Assembly: GCA_003326205.1 (NCBI GenBank) | Contig: LWTK01000033.1 | Location: 158,115-222,114, forward strand | Source: Nostoc sp. ATCC 43529 | GTDB taxonomy: Bacteria; Cyanobacteriota; Cyanobacteriia; Cyanobacteriales; Nostocaceae | Length of the DNA stretch: 64,000 bases | Reading direction: 5' to 3' | In this document: one piece after another, positions 34,862 to 43,347 of the stretch | Layout: the number at the start of each line of letters is the position of its first letter | Position numbering within the stretch: the stretch's first letter is position 1 | The notes under the pieces: model-generated | What the model was told of the DNA's origin: nothing | What the model saw: the letters and a program-made list of their open reading frames with translations, nothing else | Databases searched by the model: none | Program-made: the position numbers and the translations under genes

Positions 34862-35827
34862 GTGAGATCGGGTAATTTTCAACAAAGAGCGATGAGTTCA
34901 GCTGAAAACAGATTTAACAAAATTGCAAAATAAATATTGCATATTCCTCTCTGATCCAGCAATAGTTTGATGAATGTTCGAGGGGAGCAGTAAATCAGGT
35001 AGCATTAGCTGAACTTACACATACGCTCATATAATAACTGATTGTGACGTTTTTCAAAGTAAGAGATTTGACAAACTCTTATTAACCTAAGTTGCTAGTT
35101 CCGCCGAAGTGCGATCGCTACTGAGGTAATTTGCTTAGTTAAATTCTTTGGAGATAAAAAATTACAGTGGCTATACTAAACCAAACAATTATCTTTGATG
35201 CTAAGTAAGTTAGCGGAAATAAATCAAACTATATTACAAAACGTAAATAAACCTGAAACTCTTACAAATCAAGAATAACAAATGATAAATGGCGATCGAA
35301 GCTAGTTAGGTTTATTTGGGCCGCTGATGAGCTATTTAAAGGTGATGAAACTGTGATCGCAATCAAGTTAATCGAAAATAATATCAATAAACCAGAAATT
35401 ATGGTAGGATAATGCTATTAATTTTCTGCACTCCAGGCTATTGCGAACCGCTAAAAAATCGGACTAAGGCTACTGTCGAAGCGGTGAAAAAAGCAGCTAT
35501 GGCGGTAACTACTGGTGTGGCAAGACTAAATTGTTGCAAAAAATTGTAGCTTGGGTTGAGGAACGTAGACGCCGGAGGCGGCTTCCCGGAGGGTAACCCA
35601 ACACCGATATCTAAGTTGGGTTTCGCTTTGCTCAACCCAACCTACCTAATGCACTACTTTAGCCTTTAGTGATATATCTGTTCAGGTTCAGCGCCTCCTG
35701 GGTTTAGCAAAAATATAATTTCTACCAAGGCAGATTTGGACGGGATGGGGGGTTTGTGTTTACTTTGAGGTTGTAGGCGATCGCTAACGCACATAATTTA
35801 AGATATTCCCTTATATGCTATTTACTT
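34862..35827. other. gene-poor region
   Basis: About 970 bases: the presumed long upstream region of the RRM gene, AT-rich stretches, a repeat block at 35555-35645 (a palindrome built on GGTTGGGTTGAG and CTCAACCCAACC, with CGGAGGCGGCTTCCCGGAG inside) and a possible small remnant at 35438-35545. No confident gene. Confidence 0.45.
35438..35545 (-). pseudogene. possible remnant of a small membrane protein
   Basis: On the minus strand the frame ends with a believable membrane-helix tail (FLQQFSLATPVVTAIAAFF, then TASTVALVRFFSGSQ and a stop). Its upstream continuation runs into the repeat block at 35555-35645, so any real gene is truncated there. It could also be a short peptide from a TTG start near 35536. 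Weak evidence. Confidence 0.25.
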
Positions 35828-36388
35828 ATGACTATTGCCAGTCAACGCCAACTAACTTTAGACGAATTCCTCAAACTGCCCGAAACTCAACCAGCATCAG
35901 ATTTTATCAACGGAGAAATCATTCAAAAACCTATGCCTCAAGGCGAACATAGTCTGCTCCAAGCTATTATTTGCGAAACAATTAACCGTATAGCTAGAAG
36001 CCAGAAAATTGCTTACGCTTTACCAGAACTGCGCTGCACTTTTGGTGGTGCTTCTATCGTCCCTGATGTATCTGTATTTCGCTGGGATAGAATTCCGAAA
36101 ACTCCATCTGGCAGAATTGTTAATCGCTTTGAAATTCATCCCGACTGGGTAATTGAAATTCTTTCTCCAGAGCAAAAACTAAAAAAAGTCTTGAGTAAAT
36201 TATTCCATTGTTCGCGCAATGGTACTGAAATTGGCTGGTTAATCAACTCTGAAGATGAAAGTGTACTGGGAGTGTTTCCTGGACAGCGAGTGGAATTATA
36301 CGAAGGTGCCGATAAATTACCTATCTTAGAGGGTATTGAATTGGAATTGACTGCAAAAGAAGTTTTTGCTTGGCTGAGTTTGACATAA
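35828..36388 (+). CDS. Uma2-family (DUF820) restriction-endonuclease-fold protein, copy 1
   Basis: 186 residues. Uma2/DUF820 proteins have a PD-(D/E)XK nuclease fold and are greatly expanded in cyanobacteria; activity is mostly untested. The start MTIASQRQLTLDEFLKLPET, the signature INGEIIQKPMPQGEHS, the Asp in SIVPDVSVFRWDRIP and the E-I-L-S-P strand in PDWVIEILSPEQK supply the usual catalytic set. The next gene is a near copy. The shared upstream sequence TTATATGCTATTTACTTATG indicates that the duplication included the leader. Confidence 0.92.
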   Translation: MTIASQRQLTLDEFLKLPETQPASDFINGEIIQKPMPQGEHSLLQAIICETINRIARSQKIAYALPELRCTFGGASIVPDVSVFRWDRIPKTPSGRIVNRFEIHPDWVIEILSPEQKLKKVLSKLFHCSRNGTEIGWLINSEDESVLGVFPGQRVELYEGADKLPILEGIELELTAKEVFAWLSLT

Positions 36389-36538
36389 AAATATCTTCTG
36401 ATTATTGTCAACGCACATAATTAAAGAAGTCGGAAGTAGAGTTTTGTAATGAGGATTTAGACCCCAGCACAAAACTTGCGGCTTGTTCGTTATTTTTGAT
36501 TTATGCAAAAGGTCGATTGCCTTATATGCTATTTACTT

Positions 36539-37099
36539 ATGACTATTGCCAGTCAACCCCAACTAACTTTAGACGACTTTCTAAAACTGCCGGAAACTGA
36601 ACCAGTATCAGATTTTATCAACGGAGAAATCATTCAAAAACCCATGCCTCAAGGCGAACATAGCCGACTACAGGCTAAATTTTGTAATGTCATTAATAAC
36701 GTAACTGAAAGCCAAAAAATTGCTTACGCTTTTACAGAACTGCGCTGCACTTTTGGTGGTGCTTCTATCGTCCCTGATGTATCTGTATTTCGCTGGGATA
36801 GAATTCCGAAAACTCCATCTGGCAGAATTGTTAATCGCTTTGAAATTCATCCCGACTGGGTAATTGAAATTCTTTCTCCAGAGCAAAAACTAAAAAAAGT
36901 CTTGAGTAAATTATTCCATTGTTCGCGCAATGGTACTGAAATTGGCTGGTTAATCAACCCTGAAGATGAAAGCGTGCTGGGAGTGTTTCCTGGACAGCGA
37001 GTGGAATTATACGAAGGTGCCGATAAATTACCTATCTTAGAGGGTATTCAATTGGAATTGACTGCAAAACAAGTTTTTGCTTGGCTGAATTGGAGTTGA
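36539..37099 (+). CDS. Uma2-family (DUF820) protein, tandem copy 2
   Basis: 186 residues from ATG 36539; the longer frame from 36503 adds residues absent from copy 1. The C-terminal two thirds (from ELRCTFGG) are almost identical in DNA to copy 1, while the region around residues 40-65 differs clearly (RLQAKFCNVINNVTES against LLQAIICETINRIARS). Such a mosaic suggests gene conversion after an older duplication. Catalytic positions are intact. A third, more distant paralogue lies at 50972. Confidence 0.92.
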   Translation: MTIASQPQLTLDDFLKLPETEPVSDFINGEIIQKPMPQGEHSRLQAKFCNVINNVTESQKIAYAFTELRCTFGGASIVPDVSVFRWDRIPKTPSGRIVNRFEIHPDWVIEILSPEQKLKKVLSKLFHCSRNGTEIGWLINPEDESVLGVFPGQRVELYEGADKLPILEGIQLELTAKQVFAWLNWS

Positions 37100-37318
37100 C
37101 GTGAACTTCAAGTTAGGGACTTCCAGTTTAAAAAACATCCCATCTTAGCGAGTAACATACCCATTGTTTTTATGCATCTGTGCAGCAAACAGTAGAGACG
37201 TATAGTTTTACGCCTCTACAGAAACATCGCTGTTAGCTTAGCGTAGGCGTAGCCCGTCGTAGACATCCCAATTGCAGGTTAGGATTTTACAGTTGGCGCT
37301 ATTGTTGCAGTAAAAAGC

Positions 37319-37366
37319 ATGAGTGGGAAATTAATTGTATTTGAAGGAGTGGAAGGTTGTGGTAAA
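37319..37366 (+). CDS. tmk: thymidylate kinase exon 1 (interrupted tmk)
   Basis: Encodes MSGKLIVFEGVEGCGK, the first 16 residues of thymidylate kinase up to the P-loop Lys. A group II intron begins at the next base. Joined to 39806-40393 it gives a 211-residue kinase in frame, the normal family length. No other start can supply the P-loop. Confidence 0.9.
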
Positions 37367-37950
37367 GTGCGACTCGTTGGCTAGAAACCACAACCCGTAA
37401 GGGTTTGGAGGATTAGCCGCAAGGTTCAGAACCTTGACAACTGAATGACCATGTAGGTGTGAGACCTACCCCGCAGGTGCAGCGGTGAAAGCACTTCCCC
37501 CAGGTTCGAGACTAGCCATCAACGCCTGAAGCGGGGATGAAAAGCGTAAGTACTCAAAGCCCAATCCCTCAGTACCCGCCGAGCAAAGTACCCATGAGTA
37601 AAGCAACAGCTTGAAGACGTGCCTGAATCGTCGTTAAACCTAATCAGCGAAATAAGGCTGATACGCTGAAGCCAAAAGGCAAAGGATAAGGAGTTGGCAG
37701 TTTTTTCCTTGACCAACTTGCACTTCCGATAAACCCGGCGAATAGCGTCACTCTAAAGGTACATAGTATGGTCATTCGGAACGAAGTAACCTCTCGTATG
37801 TTCTCAGGAAGGTCGATGTCCTGAGTAGGTGCTAACCGGATACTGCGAGTAGGAAAGATTGAGTCAGAAGCGAAAGCCTGGGGTAATGCCCAGGATATGC
37901 AGACAGATTCACGGTGATTTGGATGATATTGTCTCAAGTAAAGGGTTAAA

Positions 37951-39711
37951 ATGTCTAAGACGAGTTTCAAGACTACGGTGGAATGGCACAAGATTAACTG
38001 GCGAAAGCTAGAGCGTCGGGTGCATAAGCTCCAAAAGAGAATTTATCAAGCCTCGAAGCGTGGTGATGTAAAAACATTTCGCAGACTCCAAAAGCTGTTA
38101 ATGAAGTCCTGGTACGCCAAGGCTTTAGCGGTTCGTAGAGTTACCCAGGATAATCAAGGCAAAAAGACGGCAGGTGTGGATGGTGTTAAATCACTGACCC
38201 CAAAGCAACGTCTGGAGCTAATTGAGAAAATACAACTGGGTACAAAGGTCAAACCTACCAGACGAGTATGGATTCCAAAACCTGGTAAAGACGAAAAACG
38301 ACACGGCAGTCGCTACAACGAGGGGAACCCCCGCAACGCGCTGCCTCCTTTGGGAATACCTACAATGAACGACCGCGCCTTACAAGCACTTGTCAAGATG
38401 GCTCTTGAGCCAGAATGGGAAGCGCGATTTGAACCTAACTCATACGGGTTCAGACCAGGGCGCTCGTGTCATGATGCTGTTGAAGCAACCTTCGGGTCAA
38501 TTAAGCAAAAACCCAAGTTCGTCTTGGATGCTGACATTGCTAAATGCTTCGACCGTATTAACCATAAAGCGCTGCTGAGAAAATTAAATACCTTCCCTAG
38601 CCTACGCCGACAAATCCGGGCATGGTTAAAGGCGGGTGTTATAGATTCTGAGCAGTTGTTTCCAACATCTCTTGGAACGCCACAAGGGGGAGTAATTTCT
38701 CCATTATTGGCAAATATAGCCCTCCACGGGATGGAAGAGCGAATTAAACAATTTGCCGAAACGCTAGATATGAAAAATACCTACGGACGGCAACAAAGCA
38801 AAAGGGACAAAAGATACTCCCTGAGCCTAATTCGTTACGCCGATGAGTTCGTGATTCTTCACGAAGACATAACTGTAGTCCAAAGATGTCGAGAAATTAT
38901 CTCGGAATGGTTACATGACATGGGTTTGGAATTAAAGCCAAGCAAAACGAGACTCACCCATACTCTCAACAAGTATCAGGGAGAAGAACCAGGATTCGAC
39001 TTTCTTGGTTTCAACATCCGGCAATTCGCCGTAGGAAAAACACACTCAAAACTTGGCTTTAAAACAATCATTACTCCAAGCAAGGAAAAGCAAAAGGTAC
39101 ATTATGACCAAATCGCTAGTATTATTGAAAGCCATAAATCAGCACCTCAAGAGGTACTGATTAATAAACTAAACCCGATTATTAGGGAATGGGCGAATTA
39201 CTATGCGACCGTAGTAAGCAAGGATACTTACTCAGAAATCGACAACCTCATGTACCTGAAACTGAGAGCTTGGGCAAACCGCCGACATTCAAAGAAAAGT
39301 GCGGAATGGGTACTCAAAAAATATTGGCTACCCATAGGCAGCTTTAGCTGGGTTTTCGCTACTAAAAAAGAAGAGGACTACTGTCGCCTACTCAGACATG
39401 ACAGCACCCCAATTGTCCGTCATGTTAAAGTTCAAGGCGAAGCATCCCTATACGATGGAAACCTAGTTTACTGGAGTACAAGAATGGGAAACAGCCCAGA
39501 AATGCCCACCAGGATAACAAAACTCCTGAAAAAGCAAAAAGGGAAATGTGCCCACTGCGAATTATACTTCCGCGAAAGCGATGTGCTGGAAATTGACCAT
39601 ATCATCCCGAAATCGCAAGGTGGAAAGAATGATTACAACAATCGTCAACTCCTTCACAGACATTGCCACGACACAAAGACAGCCAACGATGGTAGTCTGA
39701 GGTGCGTATGA
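37951..39711 (+). CDS. ltrA-like: group II intron-encoded reverse transcriptase/maturase with HNH endonuclease; YADE active-site variant
   Basis: 586 residues. The order is: N-terminal RT-0 region (about 1-90), RT fingers/palm (GVDGV, RVWIPKPGKDEKR, FEPNSYGFRPGRSCHDA, FVLDADIAKCFDRINH, TSLGTPQGGVISPLLANI), thumb/maturase X domain (FDFLGFNI onward; NPIIREWANYY), then a C-terminal HNH nuclease (CAHC, EIDHIIPKSQGG, NNRQLLHRHCHD). It assists splicing of its intron and, in active elements, copies it into new sites. The catalytic box reads Y296-A-D-E299 instead of YADD (codon GAG at 38845-38847), which may impair reverse transcription while leaving maturation. The protein is otherwise full length. 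Unrelated to the cold protein of the same symbol at 14613. Confidence 0.95.
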   Translation: MSKTSFKTTVEWHKINWRKLERRVHKLQKRIYQASKRGDVKTFRRLQKLLMKSWYAKALAVRRVTQDNQGKKTAGVDGVKSLTPKQRLELIEKIQLGTKVKPTRRVWIPKPGKDEKRHGSRYNEGNPRNALPPLGIPTMNDRALQALVKMALEPEWEARFEPNSYGFRPGRSCHDAVEATFGSIKQKPKFVLDADIAKCFDRINHKALLRKLNTFPSLRRQIRAWLKAGVIDSEQLFPTSLGTPQGGVISPLLANIALHGMEERIKQFAETLDMKNTYGRQQSKRDKRYSLSLIRYADEFVILHEDITVVQRCREIISEWLHDMGLELKPSKTRLTHTLNKYQGEEPGFDFLGFNIRQFAVGKTHSKLGFKTIITPSKEKQKVHYDQIASIIESHKSAPQEVLINKLNPIIREWANYYATVVSKDTYSEIDNLMYLKLRAWANRRHSKKSAEWVLKKYWLPIGSFSWVFATKKEEDYCRLLRHDSTPIVRHVKVQGEASLYDGNLVYWSTRMGNSPEMPTRITKLLKKQKGKCAHCELYFRESDVLEIDHIIPKSQGGKNDYNNRQLLHRHCHDTKTANDGSLRCV

Positions 39712-39730
39712 CAAGCGCTAAGTCACTGAG

Positions 39731-39764
39731 GAGCCGGATGAAGCGAAAGTTTCACGTCCGGTTT
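39731..39764 (+). ncRNA. group II intron domain V
   Basis: 34-base hairpin starting GAGCCGGATG and ending CACGTCCGGTTT. It has the conserved catalytic AGC, a GAAA tetraloop and a two-base bulge position; the outer stem GAGCCGGA/TCCGGTTT pairs with G-T wobbles. Confidence 0.9.
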
Positions 39765-39805
39765 TGAAGACCAATGGAATTGGTGACAATTTCATTGAGT
39801 TTAAT

Positions 39806-40393
39806 ACCAGCCAAATACAGCTTTGTTGCCAGTGGTTGGAAAGTTTAGGTATTTCTGTCGTGGTAACTCGCGAACCAGGGGGAACGCAGTTAGGTTTAGA
39901 TCTTCGGCGCTTGCTATTAGAAAAGTCAGAAGATAAACCAGTTGCCGAAGTCACAGAACTGTTGTTGTATGCTGCTGATAGATCTCAACACGTTGAACAA
40001 GAACTAAAGCCAAATCTCGCAGCTGGGAAATATATTTTATGCGATCGCTACACTGACTCTACCATTGCTTACCAAGGATATGGTCGAGGTCTGAACATCG
40101 GCTTAATCAATCAACTCAACTATATTGCTACTGGTGGCTTAGAAAGCGACGTAACTATTTGGCTAGATGTCGATGTCGAGGTGGGACTGTCCCGCAAAAG
40201 TAGAGACGTTGCACTCCAACGCCTAGACCGCATTGAACAAGAGACAATTGCTTTTCATCGCCGCGTTCAGCAAGGATATGCAACTCTGGCAGCATCCCAT
40301 CCCTCACGAATTGTGCGGGTAGATGGTAGCTTGAGCAAACAGGCTGTACAACAAGTAATTCAAGAAATTTTGCGCGGACATTTTCAGATGTAA
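39806..40393 (+). CDS. tmk: thymidylate kinase exon 2 (bulk of tmk)
   Basis: Thymidylate kinase phosphorylates dTMP to dTDP and is normally essential for DNA synthesis. This exon encodes residues 17-211, from TSQIQLCCQWLES. Motifs present: VVVTREPGGTQLG (dTMP-binding Arg), LLLYAADRSQH, the DR(Y/H) motif in ILCDRYTDSTIAYQGYGRG, and the lid region SRKSRDVALQRLDRIE. The frame reads open into the intron back to 39764, but those residues are intron-derived. Function depends on splicing of the upstream intron, unless another tmk exists elsewhere. The next gene overlaps its stop by one base (TAATG). Confidence 0.93.
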   Translation, partial: TSQIQLCCQWLESLGISVVVTREPGGTQLGLDLRRLLLEKSEDKPVAEVTELLLYAADRSQHVEQELKPNLAAGKYILCDRYTDSTIAYQGYGRGLNIGLINQLNYIATGGLESDVTIWLDVDVEVGLSRKSRDVALQRLDRIEQETIAFHRRVQQGYATLAASHPSRIVRVDGSLSKQAVQQVIQEILRGHFQM

Positions 40394-40695
40394 TGTCAAA
40401 AGTCGAAATTACAGCTATTTACCTGAAAATAGCTGTAATTATCTGCGATGCCAGTGCTGAACTAGCACGCACCTATGGCTTGGAAGTTATGTGGTTCAGC
40501 GATGCGTTCGACTTTTGTGCAGCAAGCCCGGATTGGGAGATTTTGCTGTACATTTCCAAGTATGCAACCTCTCCTTGGTTTTATTTAGCGGGCAAGAAGC
40601 AGTCTCGTTCATGGATTTCGGAATGGCTTACCAGCCCACCTGTTGAAGATTTCTGGCAGTTTCTAAAACGTTCAGAGGCTTTTGACAAAATCTAA
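40393..40695 (+). CDS. hypothetical protein overlapping the tmk stop
   Basis: 100 residues, family not recognised. It starts with the ATG of TAATG, sharing one base with the tmk stop codon, which suggests translational coupling. The sequence is Trp/Phe-rich (WFSDAFDFCAASPDWEILLYIS; SWISEWLTSPPVEDFWQFLK) and has no signal or membrane helix. The one-base overlap and well-behaved composition argue for a real gene. Confidence 0.6.
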   Translation: MSKVEITAIYLKIAVIICDASAELARTYGLEVMWFSDAFDFCAASPDWEILLYISKYATSPWFYLAGKKQSRSWISEWLTSPPVEDFWQFLKRSEAFDKI

Positions 40696-40765
40696 AATTG
40701 CACAAGTGTATCAAAAAATGAGATGATTATTGTTGCCCTTCTGTGCTAATGAATAAGTGACAGCT

Positions 40766-41206
40766 ATGTTTACTTGGAAAATTTACGGAATAACTGTTGT
40801 TACTTTATTTCTAAAAATGTTGGCTATTGTATTAATTCAAGTTAATGCTCGCCGGAAATCCAACAATTTTTCTACGCCTGAAGATGCTGCTATCCTTGGC
40901 AAAGGGGCAACTGGAGTTGCACAAGAGTCTCAATTACTGCAACGCGCCACTAAAATCCTGAACAATGACGGCGAAAATATTCCAATTTTTCTGTTTTTAG
41001 CGACTGCTTACGTTAACTTGGGTTGTTGGGAAACAGGCACGTTAATTTATTTTCCATTGTTTGTTTTATCCCGCTTTGCACATACCATAGCTTTTCTCCG
41101 AGCTATACAACCGCTTCGCACTCGCGCTTATCAGCTAGGCCTTGCTGTGATGATTGTGTTGTCTGGGCATATTCTGTGGACTGCACTTTTAGGAACTTCT
41201 AATTAA
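40766..41206 (+). CDS. MAPEG-family membrane protein
   Basis: 146 residues, four hydrophobic helices (YGITVVTLFLKMLAIVLIQV; IFLFLATAYVNLG; ETGTLIYFPLFVLSRFAHT; LAVMIVLSGHILWTALL). The pattern RA(T)KILNNDGENIPIFLF is the E-N-x-P motif of MAPEG proteins (microsomal glutathione transferase and prostaglandin E synthase type), which use glutathione at the membrane. The Arg-rich SRFAHTIAFLR region also fits. ATG 40766 is chosen over GTG 40757. Substrate unknown. Confidence 0.88.
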   Translation: MFTWKIYGITVVTLFLKMLAIVLIQVNARRKSNNFSTPEDAAILGKGATGVAQESQLLQRATKILNNDGENIPIFLFLATAYVNLGCWETGTLIYFPLFVLSRFAHTIAFLRAIQPLRTRAYQLGLAVMIVLSGHILWTALLGTSN

Positions 41207-42128
41207 AAAAATATCCTATGGCGGTGTTATTTTTTCCAGAAAAACGCTTGAATTTTGCATAATTTTAAGAGAAATAACTGTAATATTTATAGCTCATCAT
41301 AGGCTTTTCAGGTTATGTGGAAAAACCAACGTCAAACCTAATCCCTTGGTGGAGACGTTGCAATGCAACGTCTCTACATGGTCATTGTTTTATTTGATAA
41401 TCTTCATAGGACTTACGCATTGACGGTAAATACAAAATATGCGGTGCTTGAAAAAACCACATCTGTCGTAGGGGCACAGCATTGCTCATGGGTGTCAACT
41501 TAACGTGAAACCCGCTTTGTAACAAGGCTTTGCCCTCACCCCCAGCCCCTCTCCCTAAGTGAGAGGGGAGCCAGAAATTAAATTCCCCTTCTCCTGTGGG
41601 AGAAGGGGTTAGGGGATGAGGGCGTGAGGGATTTGCAAAACGCCTGTCCGATATAGTTTTGGGCTTAAGTTGACACCAATGAGCATTGCTGTGCCCCTAC
41701 AGTGCGGGTTTACGTATTATCAAGAAACGTCTATGAAAGGCTAAAACGACCTGTTTTCGTGAATACCTACGATGATTAATTTGTACAGTGCGTAAGTCAT
41801 ACTTCAGACGAGCGGTTTTTGACAATAGTCACAGGGTGAAGATTCTTTACAGCCTTTTTCATGTATTTGAACCACATCTGTCGTAGGGGCGCAAAGCTTT
41901 GCGCCCCTACAGATTTTGGATCTGTTGCAAAGATTTTTTGAATCGGTATAAGTCTTTAAAAGGACATGATATTACTTATACTTCCTCCAATTTATTTATA
42001 TTTTGTTTGTAAATACCTCTTCTTTGCGGTTTAAATACATCTGTCTTCAGTGGGGTCAAACTCCCGATCTAGATTTGATAAGGTTGCAAATAACACTAAA
42101 AGCTGATTAATTGCAATTGGAGTTAACA
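41207..42128. repeat. repeat-rich gap with a 390-bp composite element
   Basis: No gene in about 920 bases. An element at 41408-41800 has GACTTACGCA inverted ends (41410-41419, 41789-41798), the same as the 109-bp MITE at 2464. Nested in it are a CCCTCACCCCCAGCCCCTCT palindrome pair and a pair of GGGGCACAGC-type repeats. Another GGGGCGCAAAGC palindrome is at 41886-41912. The promoter of the carotenoid protein is presumed near 42050-42110. Confidence 0.6.
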
Positions 42129-42620
42129 ATGACATATACGCAAACTGGCGATCCAACTATTCGTCAACATGTAGAAGCTTGGCAAAAACTAAATGTAGAT
42201 GAACAGCTAGCTTTGTTTTGGTTTATCTATAAAGAAATAGGTCACTCGATTACTCCAGCTGCCCCCGGTGCGAGTACAGCTTCTTCAGAAATTGCTGAAG
42301 GTTTATTTAATCAAGTTAAAGAATTATCCCACGAACAACAATTACAAATTCAGCGTGATTTGATTAACAAAGTTGATACCCAAATTTCTCGCCAATATGG
42401 CTCTTTGGGTGATACTACAAAGCTACTTTTTTGGTATCTACTAGCTCAAGGTATGGAAGATGGCACTATCATTCCTGTACCTGGCAATTATCAACTTAGC
42501 TCAGGATCTCAAGCGCTGTTTAGCAGAATTCAAGGATTACCTTTTGAGCAACAAATTACTCTTTTCCGTGATTACGTTGCTCCAATGGGTGCCGAAGCAA
42601 AAGCAGGTGCAGAAATTTAG
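42129..42620 (+). CDS. helical carotenoid protein (orange carotenoid protein N-terminal domain homologue)
   Basis: 163 residues, only the all-helical N-terminal domain of orange carotenoid protein. Such HCPs bind a ketocarotenoid and quench singlet oxygen or, in some paralogues, phycobilisome excitation. Features are the start MTYTQTGDPTIRQHVEAWQKLNVDEQLALFWFIYKE, the SITPAAPGAS loop, FNQVKELSHEQQL, and SLGDTTKLLFWYLLAQGMEDGTI. The C-terminal domain homologue is not in the window. ATG 42129 has GGAG 7 bases before it. Which HCP clade it belongs to cannot be told by eye. Confidence 0.93.
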   Translation: MTYTQTGDPTIRQHVEAWQKLNVDEQLALFWFIYKEIGHSITPAAPGASTASSEIAEGLFNQVKELSHEQQLQIQRDLINKVDTQISRQYGSLGDTTKLLFWYLLAQGMEDGTIIPVPGNYQLSSGSQALFSRIQGLPFEQQITLFRDYVAPMGAEAKAGAEI

Positions 42621-42759
42621 TAATTTGTATAGTAGGTAAGAGGCAACAGGCTTGAAAATGTTTTTGTGTCGGGGTTTTATCTCCGTTTATTTACTAAATA
42701 ACCTCGCAACTGCTATAAGTGACATTTGAGATTTTTTGCACTTGGTATAAACAAATAAA

Positions 42760-42791
42760 CACAGAGTAAAAACTAAAACTCTTACTCTGTG
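42760..42791 (+). terminator. hairpin, possible terminator of the carotenoid protein gene
   Basis: Perfect 10-bp stem with a 12-base loop, 140 bases after the stop; no T tract follows. Confidence 0.4.
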
Positions 42792-43305
42792 ATTATCTAT
42801 GTCCTTGGGTTAGTTGCACCCTAAAGTCGTAACGCCCTTTGTTTTGTATTCAATATGCTAAAGGCAATTATAGCTGATTTAATCTGCCTTTTGGTTGGTT
42901 TAAATATGTTGATTTTAGATTAATCTTCTGGTTTTTTATAGTTTTTATTTACAAGTAAAACGTCGGGTATATTAATAGAGACATAACAAGATAGTCAAAC
43001 TTTTAACGTTGTTAATTAAACCAATTTTCTCATATTGAACACTAGATTACATTCCCTCTCAAGACAAAAATGTAAATAATTTACTAGAGGTGAGTATGCT
43101 TTTAAAAAGGCTCGAAGCTTGAAAGCAATCTGGGTCAGCTTTTAATGAATTTAATATCAGCGATCGCGACAAACTCTGAGGCTTATTTTCTACTTCAAAT
43201 TTGATACAAGAATCAATATTTTAATCAATACATTACTAACAGAATTTACCGCAAATTAAGTCGAAGAATTATCATCAAAGCTGACTTGATTACGGATAAG
43301 TGGTG

Positions 43306-43338
43306 ACTGATGACTGTTGACGGTTAACAGTCATCAGT
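43306..43338 (-). terminator. hairpin after shc
   Basis: Perfect 13-bp stem and 7-base loop (GACGGTT on the plus strand), ten bases beyond the shc stop. It is made from ATGACTG-type heptamer sequence, so it may be an STRR that also acts as a terminator. Confidence 0.5.
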
Positions 43339-43347
43339 CATCAACCA

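Larger units (their letters stand above)
37367..39805 (+). mobile_element. group II intron in tmk
   Basis: 2439 bases. The 5' end GTGCGACTC fits the GUGYG consensus. Domain V is a 34-base hairpin at 39731-39764 with AGC near its base and a GAAA loop. Domain VI follows at 39766-39805, with stem CAATGGAATT paired to AATTTCATTG, an unpaired A at 39798 (eighth from the end) and the terminal AAT fitting the AY rule. Excision joins GGTAAA to ACCAGC, restoring the kinase P-loop G-K-T. Domain I lies within 37367-37950, and the maturase frame at 37951-39711 occupies domain IV. The boundaries rest on both intron and protein logic. Confidence 0.92.
42621..43347. other. gene-free stretch between carotenoid protein and shc
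   Basis: About 730 AT-rich bases. A hairpin with a perfect 10-bp stem (CACAGAGTAA at 42760-42769, TTACTCTGTG at 42782-42791) may end the carotenoid-protein transcript. A 13-bp hairpin (ACTGATGACTGTT at 43306-43318 with its complement at 43326-43338) lies just past the shc stop. No gene seen. Confidence 0.5.

Noticed and set aside
37951..39711. Reverse transcriptase as a retron, DGR or defence RT
   Set aside because: Flanking ribozyme domains, the maturase X region and the HNH tail identify an ordinary group II intron protein; no variable repeat or retron RNA is seen.
39764..39805. Upstream extension of the tmk frame (MKTNGIGDNF...)
   Set aside because: These bases form intron domain VI; the true N-terminus is encoded at 37319-37366.
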